Shown here: one piece after another, positions 19,160-28,868 of the stretch
How positions within the stretch are numbered: the stretch's first letter is position 1
Layout of the letters: the number at the start of each line of letters is the position of its first letter
Source of the DNA: Dietzia alimentaria 72
Lineage (GTDB): Bacteria > Actinomycetota > Actinomycetes > Mycobacteriales > Mycobacteriaceae
Length of the DNA: 64,000 bases
Reading direction: 5' to 3'
NCBI RefSeq assembly: GCF_000226215.1
Contig: NZ_AGFF01000007.1
Coordinates: 363,634 to 427,633 of the forward strand
The notes under the pieces: model-generated
Told to the model about the DNA's origin: nothing
The model's input: only the letters and a program-made list of their open reading frames with translations
Database searches by the model: none
Translations under genes and position numbers: made by a program

Positions 19160-19849
19160 TCAGCCGGCGACCCGGTGCAGCCGCGCAGACATGTGTGGGA
19201 CCAGGCCCTTGTCGGGTTGGACCCGCTCCTCGACCCAGCCGAGGTCACCGCCCTCGACGATCCCGTAGATGCGCTTGGCTCCTCCACGCTTGGGGCCGGT
19301 GGGGGAGGCCAGAACCACGTCCGTGGCCATTTCCCACGCGGATTGCGTGATGGGCGCCCCGTAGTACATCTCGATGACACCCGAGGCGTGAGCCACGAGG
19401 AATTCGAGTTGGTCGTCCTCCGAGATGCGCCAGAACCCCGACTCGCGGTAACTGCCCTCGTCCACCGCGCCGCCCGTGTCGTAAGTCCAGGCGCGCGAGG
19501 TCCAACTCAGGTAGTTGGCGCCGTCGTGAGAGACCACGACCTGCTGCCCGAACCGGTGCTGACCACGTTCCTCGGTGTCAGCCTCGCCCTCGCCTTCCCA
19601 GACCCCGACAAGGGGCAATAGGGCGAGCAACCCGGGGTGCAGGTCGGGACCGAACCGGAGGTTTGCGGTGTCCTCCGGGACCGGCAGGTCAGAGAACGGA
19701 GTGATGTTGCGACCGCTGGTCTCCTGGGAGCGCTTGGCTGCGGCATCGACGGCAGCGTTGCCGGATCCGGGAACCACCGATTCGCCGCCCGCACCCCCGG
19801 GGGCGGGCGGAGTGGGGTCGCCTGAGCCGATGTTGTGCTCGCCCGTCAC
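19160..19849 (-). CDS. Nitrobindin (THAP4-like heme-binding beta-barrel)
   Basis: Protein of 229 aa of the DUF1794/nitrobindin family (Rv0813c), a ten-stranded barrel that binds ferric heme and isomerises peroxynitrite. The signature GVWEGEGEA is present, with the C-terminal [13 protein letters not shown] carrying the expected proximal His. About 75 residues of a Gly/Pro/Ser-rich extension precede the barrel, longer than in the mycobacterial protein. The start GTG (19849) overlaps the stop of a 32-codon membrane peptide gene (GTGA), so it is coupled to that small ORF. Confidence 0.87.
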   Translation of the reverse strand: MTGEHNIGSGDPTPPAPGGAGGESVVPGSGNAAVDAAAKRSQETSGRNITPFSDLPVPEDTANLRFGPDLHPGLLALLPLVGVWEGEGEADTEERGQHRFGQQVVVSHDGANYLSWTSRAWTYDTGGAVDEGSYRESGFWRISEDDQLEFLVAHASGVIEMYYGAPITQSAWEMATDVVLASPTGPKRGGAKRIYGIVEGGDLGWVEERVQPDKGLVPHMSARLHRVAG

Positions 19850-19944
19850 GACTCGTTGGTGACCGTGCGGTACGCGATGTAGCAAGTGGCCCACAGGATG
19901 GCCAGTGTGCAGAGGACAAGGAGGATCTCGAAGAAGAGCACCAT
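19846..19944 (-). CDS. 32-residue single-span membrane peptide
   Basis: Short ORF from ATG 19944 to a TGA sharing bases with the nitrobindin GTG. The peptide [20 protein letters not shown] continues with about 12 more residues ending TVTNES; it is a single hydrophobic helix with a short polar C-terminus. The GTGA overlap with nitrobindin and the 23-bp spacing from the upstream gene suggest it is truly translated. No family is recognised. It could anchor or regulate a neighbour, or act mainly as a translational coupler; neither is shown. Confidence 0.6.
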   Translation of the reverse strand: MVLFFEILLVLCTLAILWATCYIAYRTVTNES

Positions 19945-19967
19945 GGCCTAATCCTAACCCCGAAGTG

Positions 19968-20468
19968 TCAGCCCAGTGAGATCTGGGCGTCGATCGAGTG
20001 GATGAGGCAGTCCTCCGCCGGGACCACGAAGTCCTCACTGACCGTCGCCCTGAGCCCGAGCACGGTCACGAGAGTGAACTCAGCGTGCACCACGCCCTCC
20101 CGGCCTGGTGGGTCGACGGTGAGCTCGATATCGCGGATCTCCCGGATCGCCGCGTACTGCAGATGCAGGTGAAGGTCCCACCGGAGTTGGTTCGCGCTGA
20201 ACCCGGTCTTCAATCCGTTCTCGCGTCTGGTGCAGTCGGCGGCGAACGGAACCCGGAACGCGGCCGCGGGGACCGTCAGGGCGGTGATGTACATCCGGAC
20301 GGCGTCCTTCCGCTCCTCAGGGGAGTAGGGGCCGGGGTGGTCCGGGACGGCAGGGGTGGCGCCACGGCGCTGGTCGAGACCCACGAGGACGGTGGAAGCG
20401 ACCGAGGCACCGACAGCCACCACGGAGGCCCGTCCTGCCATGCTGAGCGCGCGCGAGATCAGAGACAT
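19968..20468 (-). CDS. Hypothetical protein with N-terminal membrane anchor or signal
   Basis: Protein of 166 aa, not recognised. A hydrophobic segment (about residues 10-30, [20 protein letters not shown]) without a lipobox suggests export or anchoring. The rest is a soluble domain of mixed strands and helices ([27 protein letters not shown] strand, [16 protein letters not shown]). It lies within a leftward run: lmeA, sulfurtransferase, this gene, the 32 aa peptide and nitrobindin. The only ribosome-binding match is a weak AGGT. Confidence 0.65.
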   Translation of the reverse strand: MSLISRALSMAGRASVVAVGASVASTVLVGLDQRRGATPAVPDHPGPYSPEERKDAVRMYITALTVPAAAFRVPFAADCTRRENGLKTGFSANQLRWDLHLHLQYAAIREIRDIELTVDPPGREGVVHAEFTLVTVLGLRATVSEDFVVPAEDCLIHSIDAQISLG

Positions 20469-20516
20469 ACCTGCGAGGTTAGCGAGTCGGTCGCCGATGC
20501 GGGACCGCTCCCGGCG

Positions 20517-21347
20517 TCATCTCTCGACGGGGACACCGATGAGTGATCCGTACTCCACCCAGCTGCCGTCGTAGTTCACGACGTCAGGCTGGCCGAGGAG
20601 CTCGTGGAGGACGAACCACGTGTGGCTCGAGCGTTCCCCGATTCGGCAGTAGGCCACCACACGGCGACCGCAGTCGCCCAGGAGGTCGGCGTAGATCTTG
20701 CGGAGTTCGGAGTCGGGCCGGAAGGTGCCGTCACGGGTCACGGCCCGGTTCCACGGGATGCTCACGGCGCCGGGGATGTGCCCCCGCTGACGCCCGCCCT
20801 CCTGTGGGAGCCCGGCCGGTGCGGTGAGGCGGCCCGTGTACTCGTCCACCGAGCGGACGTCCACCAGGGCATCGGTGCCCAGGCCGGCGAGCACATCGTC
20901 CCGGAACGCCCGTATCGACAGGTCCTGCGGCTCGGCCGCGTAGTCCGTGGCGGGGCGTTGCGGTACGTCGGTGTCCAGGGGGAGCCCGTCGCGCTCCCAG
21001 CGCATACGTCCACCGTCGAGTAGCCGCACATCCGGGTGTCGGTAGAGACGGAGGTACCAGTAGGCGTAGGCGGCGAACCAGTTGTGATTGCCGCCGTAGA
21101 CCACCACGGTGTGCTCCCGGGTGATGCCCAGTTGCGACATCAGTTCGCCGAAGCGCTCGCGATCGACGAGGTCGCGGACGAACGGCTGCTGCAGGTCTGT
21201 CCGCCAGTTCAGCGCGACGGCACCGGGGATGTGACCGTCGGTGTGATAGGCCGTCACGTCCTCGTCGACCTCGAGGAAGACCACCGAGTCGTCGGCCAGG
21301 CGCGATTCGGCCCAGCGGGTGCTGACCAGTACGTCGTCGCGACTCAT
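20517..21347 (-). CDS. cysA: Thiosulfate sulfurtransferase (CysA/SseA-type double rhodanese)
   Basis: Cytoplasmic enzyme of 276 aa with two rhodanese domains; it moves a sulfane sulfur from thiosulfate to an acceptor. The second, active domain has the nucleophile in VAYCRIGERSSHTWF; the first has GHIPGAVALNW and YGGNHNWFAAYAYW but no active cysteine. Length matches mycobacterial CysA2/CysA3 (277 aa). The mycobacterial neighbours SseC2 and ThiX are absent here. It starts 10 bp after the lmeA stop and is probably co-transcribed with it. Confidence 0.93.
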   Translation of the reverse strand: MSRDDVLVSTRWAESRLADDSVVFLEVDEDVTAYHTDGHIPGAVALNWRTDLQQPFVRDLVDRERFGELMSQLGITREHTVVVYGGNHNWFAAYAYWYLRLYRHPDVRLLDGGRMRWERDGLPLDTDVPQRPATDYAAEPQDLSIRAFRDDVLAGLGTDALVDVRSVDEYTGRLTAPAGLPQEGGRQRGHIPGAVSIPWNRAVTRDGTFRPDSELRKIYADLLGDCGRRVVAYCRIGERSSHTWFVLHELLGQPDVVNYDGSWVEYGSLIGVPVER

Positions 21348-21357
21348 GGTGGCGAGT

Positions 21358-22098
21358 CTAGTGGTCGGCCCGCGCGAGGTCGTCGAGCGGCGCGGTACCG
21401 GGTCCGCCGGTCCCGGTGGCGGTGATGCCGCCGCCCCTGACGGTGAGGGTGTCCACGCTGACTCCCAGCGGGAGGACATCAGGGTCCAGCGTCAGGGCGG
21501 TACGACGAAGGGCCAGATCTCCGTTCTGGTCCGGCAGGCCTGCGGGTCCGGTCGCTGGTGCGACCGGGGTGAGGTGGGCGCCACGGGCGTCGACGACGAG
21601 GTCGACGAACGCCGAGACACGGATGTCGGATCCCACGAGGGTCCCTGTCACGCGGGCCCGATGTTCGATCCCTCCGGCGAGGCTCGGGTCGTCGGCGGCC
21701 GCGACGAGTACGTCTCGCATCCCCAGGGCGGGACCGAGAGAGTCTCCGGTGATCTGCACCGAGACGGTGTTCGACCGCGCCGTCATGCCCTCTAGGGGGT
21801 CCTCGGGAAGCCGAAGATCGGTGGCATCCACCTCGACCGCGACAGGGCCGAGCCCGGGGCGTTCGACACCCTCCACCCGCACGGACACGGAACCAAGGGT
21901 GTCCGGACCCGACCACCGGGAGGTGGGTGCCCCGCCGATCGAGACCGCGGGGGTGCTCGCCCCCTCCGAGCCAGAAGCGATCCGGCTCGAGATCTCTGCC
22001 TCCGTCTGCGAGATGGCCACGGAGTCGACAGTGAATGCGACGCCTGCAGCGACCGCCGCCGTGGCGGCCACGGCGACGGCACTACGGGGGATTCTCAT
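21358..22098 (-). CDS. lmeA: LmeA-like exported DUF2993 protein
   Basis: Protein of 246 aa with an N-terminal signal or anchor ([20 protein letters not shown]) followed by a DUF2993 domain. In mycobacteria the homologue at this locus (Rv0817c, LmeA) is a periplasmic phospholipid-binding protein needed for lipomannan elongation. Conservation of position before the sulfurtransferase and divergent from glnR supports this identity. Its promoter must lie in the 82 bp shared with glnR. The ATG at 22098 lacks a clear Shine-Dalgarno sequence, so the exact start is open. Confidence 0.82.
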   Translation of the reverse strand: MRIPRSAVAVAATAAVAAGVAFTVDSVAISQTEAEISSRIASGSEGASTPAVSIGGAPTSRWSGPDTLGSVSVRVEGVERPGLGPVAVEVDATDLRLPEDPLEGMTARSNTVSVQITGDSLGPALGMRDVLVAAADDPSLAGGIEHRARVTGTLVGSDIRVSAFVDLVVDARGAHLTPVAPATGPAGLPDQNGDLALRRTALTLDPDVLPLGVSVDTLTVRGGGITATGTGGPGTAPLDDLARADH

Positions 22099-22180
22099 GG
22101 GATTCAGGTCTACTCCATTGCCGGTTTCGGGGGTACGTCTCGCTAGTATCGTCTGGTTCCCCGAGTGGAAAGGAGCCGAC

Positions 22181-22867
22181 ATGGACGTGGTGCTCCTCAC
22201 TGTGGAACCTGATCCGGAGACAGTGGCCCCGGCGCTTTCCCTGTTGGCGCATTCGGTCCGGATACTCCCTCCCTCGGCGTCGTCCGTCGGGTGCCTGTCC
22301 GGCGAGGCCGTGGCGCTGGTCGACGCGCGGAGCGACCTCGCCGCGTCGCGGGCACTGTGTCGGCTGCTGTCGGGGACCGCGAACATGGCCGTGATCGCCG
22401 TGGTCTCGGAGGGTGGACTCATCGCGGTCAGCGGCGATTGGGGGATCGACGACGTGTTCCTCCCCACGACGGGTCCAGCGGAGGTTGACGCGCGCCTCCG
22501 GTTGTCCGCGGCCAGGCATTCCTCACAGGGCGACGCGGACGCGGTGATCACAGTCGGTGAACTCGTGATCGACGAGGAGACCTATGTCGCCCGGGTCCGC
22601 GGGCGGCCCCTGGACCTGACCTACAAGGAGTTCGAACTCCTCAAACATCTGTGTCAGCACCCCGGACGTGTGTTCTCCCGCGCCCACCTCCTGCAGGAGG
22701 TCTGGGGCTACGACTTCTTCGGTGGGACCCGCACCGTCGACGTGCATGTACGGCGCCTGCGTGCCAAGTTGGGGCCGGACCACGAGTCCCTCATCGGCAC
22801 TGTCCGTAACGTCGGGTACAAAGCGGTCCGACCCACGGACCGCAGGGAAGAGGGAGGGGACGCATGA
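22181..22867 (+). CDS. glnR: GlnR-like OmpR-family response regulator (nitrogen regulator)
   Basis: Protein of 228 aa: an atypical receiver domain (residues 1-110) and a C-terminal winged helix (about 125-222; [38 protein letters not shown]). The receiver keeps Asp48 (ALVDARSDL) but lacks the acidic pocket of phosphorylated regulators; this is typical of GlnR, an orphan dimer controlling nitrogen genes. Position between lmeA and mshD equals Rv0818. AAAGGAG lies 6 bases before ATG 22181. The stop overlaps the mshD start (ATGA), so the regulator and MshD are made from one message. Confidence 0.9.
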   Translation: MDVVLLTVEPDPETVAPALSLLAHSVRILPPSASSVGCLSGEAVALVDARSDLAASRALCRLLSGTANMAVIAVVSEGGLIAVSGDWGIDDVFLPTTGPAEVDARLRLSAARHSSQGDADAVITVGELVIDEETYVARVRGRPLDLTYKEFELLKHLCQHPGRVFSRAHLLQEVWGYDFFGGTRTVDVHVRRLRAKLGPDHESLIGTVRNVGYKAVRPTDRREEGGDA

Positions 22868-23838
22868 CCGTCGTCGAGCGCGCAGTGGACACAGTGACCG
22901 CGGACCGGATCGATGAGCTCGTCGCCGCGGTGGAGTCGGTCGACGGGGTGGCGCCCCTGGGGGAGCAGCCCCTGCGGGCACTCCGGGTGACCGCGGAGCC
23001 GGGCGTGCGCCACCTCGTCGTCGAGGAGTCAGACCGCGCGGCCGGGCCCGGCGGCGCGGCGAACACGACGCGCGTCGTCGGCTACGCCCAGGTGAGCGGG
23101 ACGGGCAAGAGTGCCACCGCAGAACTGGCCGTCCATCCCGATCATCGACGTCGTGGGAACGGCTCCGACCTCGTGCGCGCGATCTTCGATCGTGCACCCG
23201 ACGCTGCGGTCTGGGCCCACGGTGACCTCCCTGCGGCCGAGGCGCTCGCGGAGAAGCTCAGCCTGGCCCGGACCCGCGAGCTGCTCAAGATGCGTCGGCG
23301 GACCGCGGACGCACCGCGTCTGCCGCAGGCTGACCCGGCACCGGGTATCGAGACCGGCACTCTCGCCGATGCCACCTCGGAGGGCGGCTCCCGATGGCCG
23401 TCGTTGGATGCGCGGGCCGAGTTCCTGCGTGTCAACAACGCGGCGTTCCACTGGCATCCCGAACAGGGCGGGTGGACCCGGGCCCAGCTCGATGAGCGGC
23501 TAGCGGTGGACTGGGTCGACACCCGCGCGATATTCCTCGCCGTCGACACCACCGGCGCCGAGTCCCGGCTGGCGGGGTTCCACTGGACCAAGACCGTCAG
23601 CGAGCCAGGGCAGCCTGTGGAGGGCGAGGTCTACGTGGTGGCGGTCGACCCGGCCGACCAGGGGCGCGGTCTCGGTGGGTTGCTCACGGCGATGGGTGTG
23701 GCGCACCTGGAAGGCCCGGTGGGGGCCGGGTCGGTGGTCCTCTACGTGGAGGGCGACAACCACCCGGCCGTTCGTACCTACGAGAAACTCGGGTTCGAGG
23801 TCGAACACCGCGATGTGACCTACGCTGCCGGAAGGTGA
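22864..23838 (+). CDS. mshD: Mycothiol synthase (MshD)
   Basis: Last step of mycothiol synthesis: acetylation of Cys-GlcN-Ins by acetyl-CoA. The 324 aa protein has two GNAT domains. The first has [20 protein letters not shown]; the second, catalytic one has [19 protein letters not shown], and both show the Q/RxxGxG acetyl-CoA loop. [18 protein letters not shown] is a mycothiol synthase signature. It overlaps glnR by four bases and is followed by a hairpin terminator before the pst promoter. Mycothiol marks the host as an actinobacterium. Confidence 0.95.
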   Translation: MTVVERAVDTVTADRIDELVAAVESVDGVAPLGEQPLRALRVTAEPGVRHLVVEESDRAAGPGGAANTTRVVGYAQVSGTGKSATAELAVHPDHRRRGNGSDLVRAIFDRAPDAAVWAHGDLPAAEALAEKLSLARTRELLKMRRRTADAPRLPQADPAPGIETGTLADATSEGGSRWPSLDARAEFLRVNNAAFHWHPEQGGWTRAQLDERLAVDWVDTRAIFLAVDTTGAESRLAGFHWTKTVSEPGQPVEGEVYVVAVDPADQGRGLGGLLTAMGVAHLEGPVGAGSVVLYVEGDNHPAVRTYEKLGFEVEHRDVTYAAGR

Positions 23839-23855
23839 GTGGCGGCCTGTGCAGG

Positions 23856-23889
23856 CGGCACCCCCGCCATTACCCCGGCGGGGGTGCCG
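23856..23889 (+). terminator. Hairpin terminator after mshD
   Basis: A 13-bp perfect stem (23856-23868 with 23877-23889) closes an 8-base loop, 17 bases after the mshD stop. It separates the glnR-mshD message from the phosphate operon; no T-run follows. Confidence 0.75.
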
Positions 23890-23932
23890 CGGCCGGCTGG
23901 CGCTGAGTCGCCCGAACTGGCCTGTACTGCAA

Positions 23933-23976
23933 GTTCATCTGGCGTTCACCCAGCTTCGCGGGAGCGTTCACATCGG
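23933..23976 (+). promoter_or_regulatory. PHO-box-like operator: four phased 11-nt direct repeats upstream of pstS
   Basis: Four contiguous 11-base units: GTTCATCTGGC, GTTCACCCAGC, TTCGCGGGAGC and GTTCACATCGG. Three carry the GTTCA core in perfect 11-base register; the third unit is degenerate. This is the arrangement known for actinobacterial PhoP boxes (11-nt direct repeat units) and resembles RegX3 sites. It ends 104 bp before the pstS start, a suitable place for activation of the pst operon under phosphate starvation. Binding itself is inferred. Confidence 0.75.
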
Positions 23977-24080
23977 AGCCTTAGGTTCTCCACATCGGGC
24001 CGCAGGTGTCGCCCGGTCTTGCGACGTAAGCGCAAAGAACTTGCCCCGGTGAAAGCTCGCCGGACAAACCAAGGAGATTT

Positions 24081-25187
24081 GTGTCCCTCAAGCGCTCCGG
24101 TGCCCTGCTCGGGCTCGCCACGCTGACGACGGTCGGTTTGGCCGCCTGCTCTGACGACAACGGCTCATCAGCGAATTCGGCCCAATATGTCGAGGGCATC
24201 GAATGCGAGGGTGAACCCGCGCTCAACGCCTCGGGTGCCTCGTCGCAGAACAACGCCATGACGATTTTCGCCAATTCCTACACGGTGAGTTGCGATGGCA
24301 AGACCCTCGATTACAACTCCAACGGCTCCGGCTCCGGAGTCAAGGAGTTCATCGGTGGTCAAACCGACTTCGGCGGCTCCGACTCACCGCTCAAAGACAA
24401 CGAATACACGCAGGCCGAAAAGCGGTGCGCGGGCCCGGCGTGGAACCTCCCCGCCGTATTCGGACCGATCGCCGTTGCCTACAACCTGGACGGCGTGGAC
24501 GTGGCGCTCTCCGGTGCGACCGTCGCCGAGATCTTCAACGGTGGGATCACGACCTGGAACGACCCTGCGATCGCCGCCGAGAACGACGGCGTAGATCTGC
24601 CAGCGCAGGACATCACGGTGATCTTCCGCTCGGACGAATCGGGCACCACCGACAACTTCCAGAAGTATCTCGAGGACGCGTCCGACGGAGCGTGGGCCGA
24701 AGGCGTGGGCAAGATCTTCGCAGGTGGCGTCGGCGAGGGTGCGAAGGGTAACGAGGGCGTCTCCGGCGCCGTCGCCCAGACCCCGGGCACCATCGGCTAC
24801 ACCGAGTGGTCGTACGCCACAAGTCAGGGCCTCGGCATGGTCAACATCATCACTCCGGCCGACGCGGAGGGCGTGGAGCTCAACGCGGAGACCGCCGGTG
24901 CGACCATCGATTCCGCGAAGTTGAAGGAGGAGGGCTCGAACGACCTGGCCATCGACACCTCCTCGTTCTACGTCCCCGAGTCCGCAGGTGCGTATCCCCT
25001 CCTCATGCCGACCTACGAGATCGTGTGCTCGACATACGACGATCCGGACACGGCAGCTGCCGTGCGTTCCTTCCTCAGCGTGGCGGTATCCGAGGAGGTC
25101 CAGGCCCAGCTCGAGGACGAGGGATACATTCCGGTCCCCGACGCGTTCCGTGGCAAGCTGACTGACGCGATCGCCGCGATCTCCTGA
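24081..25187 (+). CDS. pstS: Phosphate ABC transporter substrate-binding lipoprotein PstS
   Basis: Captures phosphate outside the membrane for PstCAB. The 368 aa protein has a lipoprotein signal ending LAAC, so Cys23 is lipidated. The binding motifs are those of PstS: NASGASSQ, NSNGSGSGVKEF, DFGGSDSPLKD and RSDESGTTDNFQKYL, which hold phosphate by Ser, Asp and Arg. The start is GTG 24081 with AAGGAG ahead. It lies downstream of the PHO-box-like repeats and leads pstC-pstA-pstB, with an 87-bp spacer before pstC that could allow differential expression. Confidence 0.97.
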   Translation: MSLKRSGALLGLATLTTVGLAACSDDNGSSANSAQYVEGIECEGEPALNASGASSQNNAMTIFANSYTVSCDGKTLDYNSNGSGSGVKEFIGGQTDFGGSDSPLKDNEYTQAEKRCAGPAWNLPAVFGPIAVAYNLDGVDVALSGATVAEIFNGGITTWNDPAIAAENDGVDLPAQDITVIFRSDESGTTDNFQKYLEDASDGAWAEGVGKIFAGGVGEGAKGNEGVSGAVAQTPGTIGYTEWSYATSQGLGMVNIITPADAEGVELNAETAGATIDSAKLKEEGSNDLAIDTSSFYVPESAGAYPLLMPTYEIVCSTYDDPDTAAAVRSFLSVAVSEEVQAQLEDEGYIPVPDAFRGKLTDAIAAIS

Positions 25188-25274
25188 TCCGGTGAACTCA
25201 TCAGCCCGCCCGCGCCTCCGCCGGGACGTGCCCGTAGCACCCCCGCATGACGACCCCGAGCGACTGAAGGTCCT

Positions 25275-26312
25275 ATGACTGTTCACGAATCCGTCGACCG
25301 CGACGCCGACTCGAATGCCGCCGGCAACCCCGACGGCACCGCCACCGGACCGGGATCGGGCGACAGGGGCGACCTCCTCGGGATGAAGACCTCCAGAACG
25401 ACGGATGCCGTCTTCCGCAGCGTCACCGTGGCAGCCGGTGGCACGATCGTGGCCCTGATCGCCCTGATCGGCGTCGTCCTGGTGGCGCAGGCCGTGCCTT
25501 CGCTGCAGGCGAACCAGATCAACTTCCTGACCGCGTCCGAGTGGAACACCTCGGACCCGGACAATCTGCGTTTCGGCATCCTCGACATGCTCAAGGTGAC
25601 CGTGCTGAGCTCGCTTTTCGCGCTCGCGCTGGCGGTCCCGGTCGCGATCGGCATCGCCACATACCTGGTGCAGTACGCGCCGGCCCGGCTGTCCCGCGCC
25701 TTCTCCGCGGTCATCGATCTTTTGGCCGCGGTTCCGTCGATCATCTACGGCATGTGGGGCCTGTTGGTCCTCGGGCCGTGGATGGTCCCGTTCGCCACCT
25801 GGCTCAACGAGAACCTCGGGTGGGTCTTTCTGTTCAGCGACGGCAACGTCTCGATCGCCGGTGGCGGCACGATCTTCACCGCCGGCGTGGTCCTGGCCAT
25901 CATGATCCTGCCGATCATCACCTCGATGGCCCGCGAAACCATTCGGCAAACCCCACCGTTGCACCAGGAGGCCGCGCTCGCGCTCGGCGCCACCAAGTGG
26001 GAGAAGATCCGGATGACGTGCTTCCCCTACGCCAAGTCGGGCATGGTCGCGGGTTCGATGTTGGCGCTGGGCCGCGCCTTGGGGGAAACCGTGGCGGTCC
26101 TGATCATCCTGCGCGCTGCGAGCTCCCCCGGGACCCTGTCGCTCTTCGACGGCGGTTTCACGTTCGCCGCCAAGATCGCCTCTGCCTCCGCAGAGTTCAA
26201 CCATCCGCTCCCGACCGGCGCCTACATCGCCGCGGGCCTGGTGCTCTTCATTCTCACGTTCATCGTCAACCTCATCGCACGGTCTGTGTCCGGCGGAAAG
26301 GTCAACGGCTGA
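25275..26312 (+). CDS. pstC: Phosphate ABC transporter permease PstC
   Basis: Inner-membrane permease of 345 aa with six core helices after a long polar N-terminus (about 45 residues). The EAA-like loop [15 protein letters not shown], which contacts the ATPase, and the [14 protein letters not shown] segment identify PstC. The stop codon overlaps the pstA start (TGATG), giving tight coupling of the two permease subunits. Confidence 0.96.
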   Translation: MTVHESVDRDADSNAAGNPDGTATGPGSGDRGDLLGMKTSRTTDAVFRSVTVAAGGTIVALIALIGVVLVAQAVPSLQANQINFLTASEWNTSDPDNLRFGILDMLKVTVLSSLFALALAVPVAIGIATYLVQYAPARLSRAFSAVIDLLAAVPSIIYGMWGLLVLGPWMVPFATWLNENLGWVFLFSDGNVSIAGGGTIFTAGVVLAIMILPIITSMARETIRQTPPLHQEAALALGATKWEKIRMTCFPYAKSGMVAGSMLALGRALGETVAVLIILRAASSPGTLSLFDGGFTFAAKIASASAEFNHPLPTGAYIAAGLVLFILTFIVNLIARSVSGGKVNG

Positions 26313-27238
26313 TGTCCTCTGTAACCCCGACCCCGACTCCGGACCTGGCGAAGCCGGCCAAGCCGGCGGAGACCTTTCTCCCCGTCGCCGCTAGCCGCAA
26401 GTTCAAAAACAAGCTTGCGACCATCGTCTTCACTGCCTGCTTCATCCTCGCTGTGATCCCACTGGTCGCCCTGCTCTACAAGGTCATCTCCGCCGGTCTG
26501 CCAGCGATCCTCTCCGCGACCTGGTGGACCAATTCCCTGCACCTGGTGTCTCCGTCCACGATGGCGGGCGGCGTCGGACACGCCATCTACGGCAGCCTCG
26601 TCCAGGCCCTCATCGCGGCGGTCATCTCGATCCCGCTCGGTGTCGCCGCGGGCGTCATGCTTGTCGAGTACCCAGACTCCCGGCTGTCCAAGCCCACCAC
26701 GTTCATGGTGGACGTCCTGGCCGGTGTCCCGTCCGTCGTGGCCGCGATCTTCATCTTCGGAGTGTGGGTCACCACGTTCCAGCTCGGCCTCAGCGCCTTT
26801 GCCGTGAGTCTGGCGCTCGTGCTGCTCATGATCCCGCTCGTTGTCCGGTCCACCGAGGAGATGCTCAAGCTCGTCCCGGACGAACTCCGCGAGGCCTCAT
26901 ACGCGCTCGGTGTGCCGAAGTGGAAGACCATCGTGAGCATCGTGGTGCCCACGGCACTGTCGGGCATGATCTCGGGCATCTTTCTCGCCATCGCCCGTGT
27001 CATGGGTGAGACCGCACCCGTGCTGATCCTCGTCGGCTACACCGCGCGCTACAACTACGACCTGTTCGAAGGCAACATGGCGTCTCTTCCGTTGCTGATC
27101 TACAACCAGCTGTCGAACCCCACGGAGGCCGGCCAGTATCGAATCTGGGGCGCCGCCCTGACCCTCATAATCATCATCGCGTTGGCGAATGTCCTCGCCA
27201 CGTTCGCCGCCAAGGCGCTCGCGCCGAAGACCAAGTAA
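26312..27238 (+). CDS. pstA: Phosphate ABC transporter permease PstA
   Basis: Second permease subunit, 308 aa, six predicted helices. The ATPase-contact loop EASYALGVPKWKTI and the segment VDVLAGVPSVVAAIFIFG are typical of PstA. The ATG at 26312 shares a base with the pstC stop. A Pro/Thr/Lys-rich 30-residue N-terminus precedes the first helix. pstB begins 9 bp after its stop, so pstC-A-B form one unit. Confidence 0.96.
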   Translation: MSSVTPTPTPDLAKPAKPAETFLPVAASRKFKNKLATIVFTACFILAVIPLVALLYKVISAGLPAILSATWWTNSLHLVSPSTMAGGVGHAIYGSLVQALIAAVISIPLGVAAGVMLVEYPDSRLSKPTTFMVDVLAGVPSVVAAIFIFGVWVTTFQLGLSAFAVSLALVLLMIPLVVRSTEEMLKLVPDELREASYALGVPKWKTIVSIVVPTALSGMISGIFLAIARVMGETAPVLILVGYTARYNYDLFEGNMASLPLLIYNQLSNPTEAGQYRIWGAALTLIIIIALANVLATFAAKALAPKTK

Positions 27239-27247
27239 GGATCCGAC

Positions 27248-28024
27248 ATGGCCAAGCGTCTCGACCTCGAGAACGTCGACATCTTCTACGGCGACTTCCA
27301 CGCCGTGAAGAACGTCAACCTGCACGTGCCGCCGCGGTCGGTGACTGCCTTCATCGGGCCCTCCGGGTGTGGCAAGTCCACGGTGCTCCGTTCGCTGAAC
27401 CGCATGCACGAGGAGATCCCGGGTGCCTCCGTCAAGGGATCGATCAAGCTCGATGGTGTCGACATCTACGACAAGAAGATCGACCCGGTGGCTGTTCGCC
27501 GGACCATCGGTATGGTCTTCCAGCGCCCCAACCCGTTCCCCACGATGTCCATCAAGGAGAACGTGATCGCGGGGCTCAAGCTCCAGGGCGTCAAGAACAA
27601 GAAGACCCTCGACGAGGTCGCGGAGAAATCGCTGCGCGGCGCGAACCTCTGGAACGAGGTCAAGGACCGACTGGACAAGCCGGGCGGCGGGCTGTCGGGT
27701 GGCCAGCAGCAGCGTCTGTGCATCGCCCGTGCCATAGCGATCGAACCGCAGGTCTTACTCATGGATGAGCCCTGCTCGGCGCTCGACCCCATCTCGACCC
27801 TGGCGGTCGAGGACCTCATCTCGGAGCTCAAGAACGAGTTCACCATTGTGATAGTCACGCACAACATGCAGCAGGCGGCTCGCGTCTCCGACCAGACGGC
27901 GTTCTTCTCGCTCGAGGCGACCGGGATGCCGGGCCAGCTCGTGGAGGTCAACTCCACCGAGCGCATCTTCTCCAACCCGGAGAACAAGCAGACCGAGGAT
28001 TACGTTTCCGGCCGTTTCGGCTGA
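27248..28024 (+). CDS. pstB: Phosphate ABC transporter ATP-binding protein PstB
   Basis: ATPase of the phosphate importer, 258 aa. Walker [11 protein letters not shown]-loop [10 protein letters not shown], signature LSGGQQQRL, Walker [14 protein letters not shown] and the switch HN in VIVTHNM are all present. It overlaps the end of convergent phoU by 25 bp at the 3' ends, so there is no room for a terminator between them and opposing transcripts will overlap. Confidence 0.97.
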   Translation: MAKRLDLENVDIFYGDFHAVKNVNLHVPPRSVTAFIGPSGCGKSTVLRSLNRMHEEIPGASVKGSIKLDGVDIYDKKIDPVAVRRTIGMVFQRPNPFPTMSIKENVIAGLKLQGVKNKKTLDEVAEKSLRGANLWNEVKDRLDKPGGGLSGGQQQRLCIARAIAIEPQVLLMDEPCSALDPISTLAVEDLISELKNEFTIVIVTHNMQQAARVSDQTAFFSLEATGMPGQLVEVNSTERIFSNPENKQTEDYVSGRFG

Positions 28025-28791
28025 TCATCTTCCCCGCGTGAAGCCGGGTCTCGGTCCAGTCTCTGCTCGAAGGCCCGGTCCGTCTCGTTGAACCGCCGCA
28101 CCAGCTCCTCGCTGGAGCGGCTCGGCTCCTCCGAATCATCCTCGGGCAGCGGCGCGTACTCGCCGGTGGCCAAAAAGATGACTCGCTGGGCGACCTCGAC
28201 CGCGTGGTCGGCGAACCTCTCGTAGTAACGGCCGAGGAGCGTCACATCCACGGCCGAGGCCACGCCCCACTTCCATTCCCGCACGGTGAGCAGCGTGAAC
28301 AGGTGGCGCCTCAGGTCGTCTACAGCGTCGTCCTGGTGCGCGAGTGTCGCGGCCTGTTCGGCGTCCCGGTTCAGTAGCACCTCGGTGGCCGAGCGGCCCA
28401 GCGAGATCGCCACGCGACCCATCTCGGCGAAGTATCCGTTGACCGGCTCGGGGAGCACAGCCTCCGGGTGGCGCCGCCGGACGATCTTGGCGACGTGGCC
28501 GGCAAGGGTACCCATACGGACGAGGTCCTGGACCAGCTGGATGGAGGTGACCACCTGACGCAGATCGCGGGCCACCGGCGCCTGCAGGGCCAGCAACGCG
28601 AACCCGCGCTCCTCGTTCTCGGTCGCCATCCGTGTCATCTCCGGAGTGGACTCCAGAACCCGCTCCGCGGCGGCCAGATCGCTCTGGAGAAGAGCGTGCG
28701 TGGCCAACTCCATGTCATCGGTCGCGAGGGAGCACATGCGAGCCATCGAGGTGGCCAGATCCGCGAGTTCTTCGGAGTAAACAAGACGCAT
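28000..28791 (-). CDS. phoU: PhoU phosphate signalling protein
   Basis: Protein of 263 aa built of two three-helix PhoU repeats; metal-binding acidic motifs lie in the helices (for example [31 protein letters not shown]). PhoU (PhoY in mycobacteria) represses the phosphate regulon when phosphate is plentiful by acting on the sensor kinase and on PstB. Here it is convergent with pstB rather than in the operon, as with M. tuberculosis phoY2. The charged C-terminal 45 residues ([13 protein letters not shown] onwards) extend past the usual end of the family and overlap the pstB end. Confidence 0.93.
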   Translation of the reverse strand: MRLVYSEELADLATSMARMCSLATDDMELATHALLQSDLAAAERVLESTPEMTRMATENEERGFALLALQAPVARDLRQVVTSIQLVQDLVRMGTLAGHVAKIVRRRHPEAVLPEPVNGYFAEMGRVAISLGRSATEVLLNRDAEQAATLAHQDDAVDDLRRHLFTLLTVREWKWGVASAVDVTLLGRYYERFADHAVEVAQRVIFLATGEYAPLPEDDSEEPSRSSEELVRRFNETDRAFEQRLDRDPASRGEDDQPKRPET

Positions 28792-28839
28792 ATGGCCAGC
28801 ATACGCGCATGTAGACCGCAGGTTCGGGCTCCGCCGTCA

Positions 28840-28863
28840 ACCTCCGGCGAATTGCCCGGAGGT
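28840..28863 (-). terminator. Weak hairpin between dus and phoU
   Basis: An 8-bp stem (28840-28847 with 28856-28863) with an 8-base loop lies just after the dus stop on the minus strand. It could terminate or attenuate transcription before phoU; no T-run is visible. Confidence 0.4.
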
Positions 28864-28868
28864 GGTGC

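Noticed and set aside
23933..23976. A short CRISPR-like array
   Set aside because: The repeats are 11 bases without spacers and stand upstream of pstS, which fits a PHO-box operator instead.
24384..26204. Long minus-strand open frame over pstS and pstC
   Set aside because: It lies opposite clear transporter genes, has His/Asp/Arg-rich composition and no recognisable domain; typical shadow of high-GC coding DNA.
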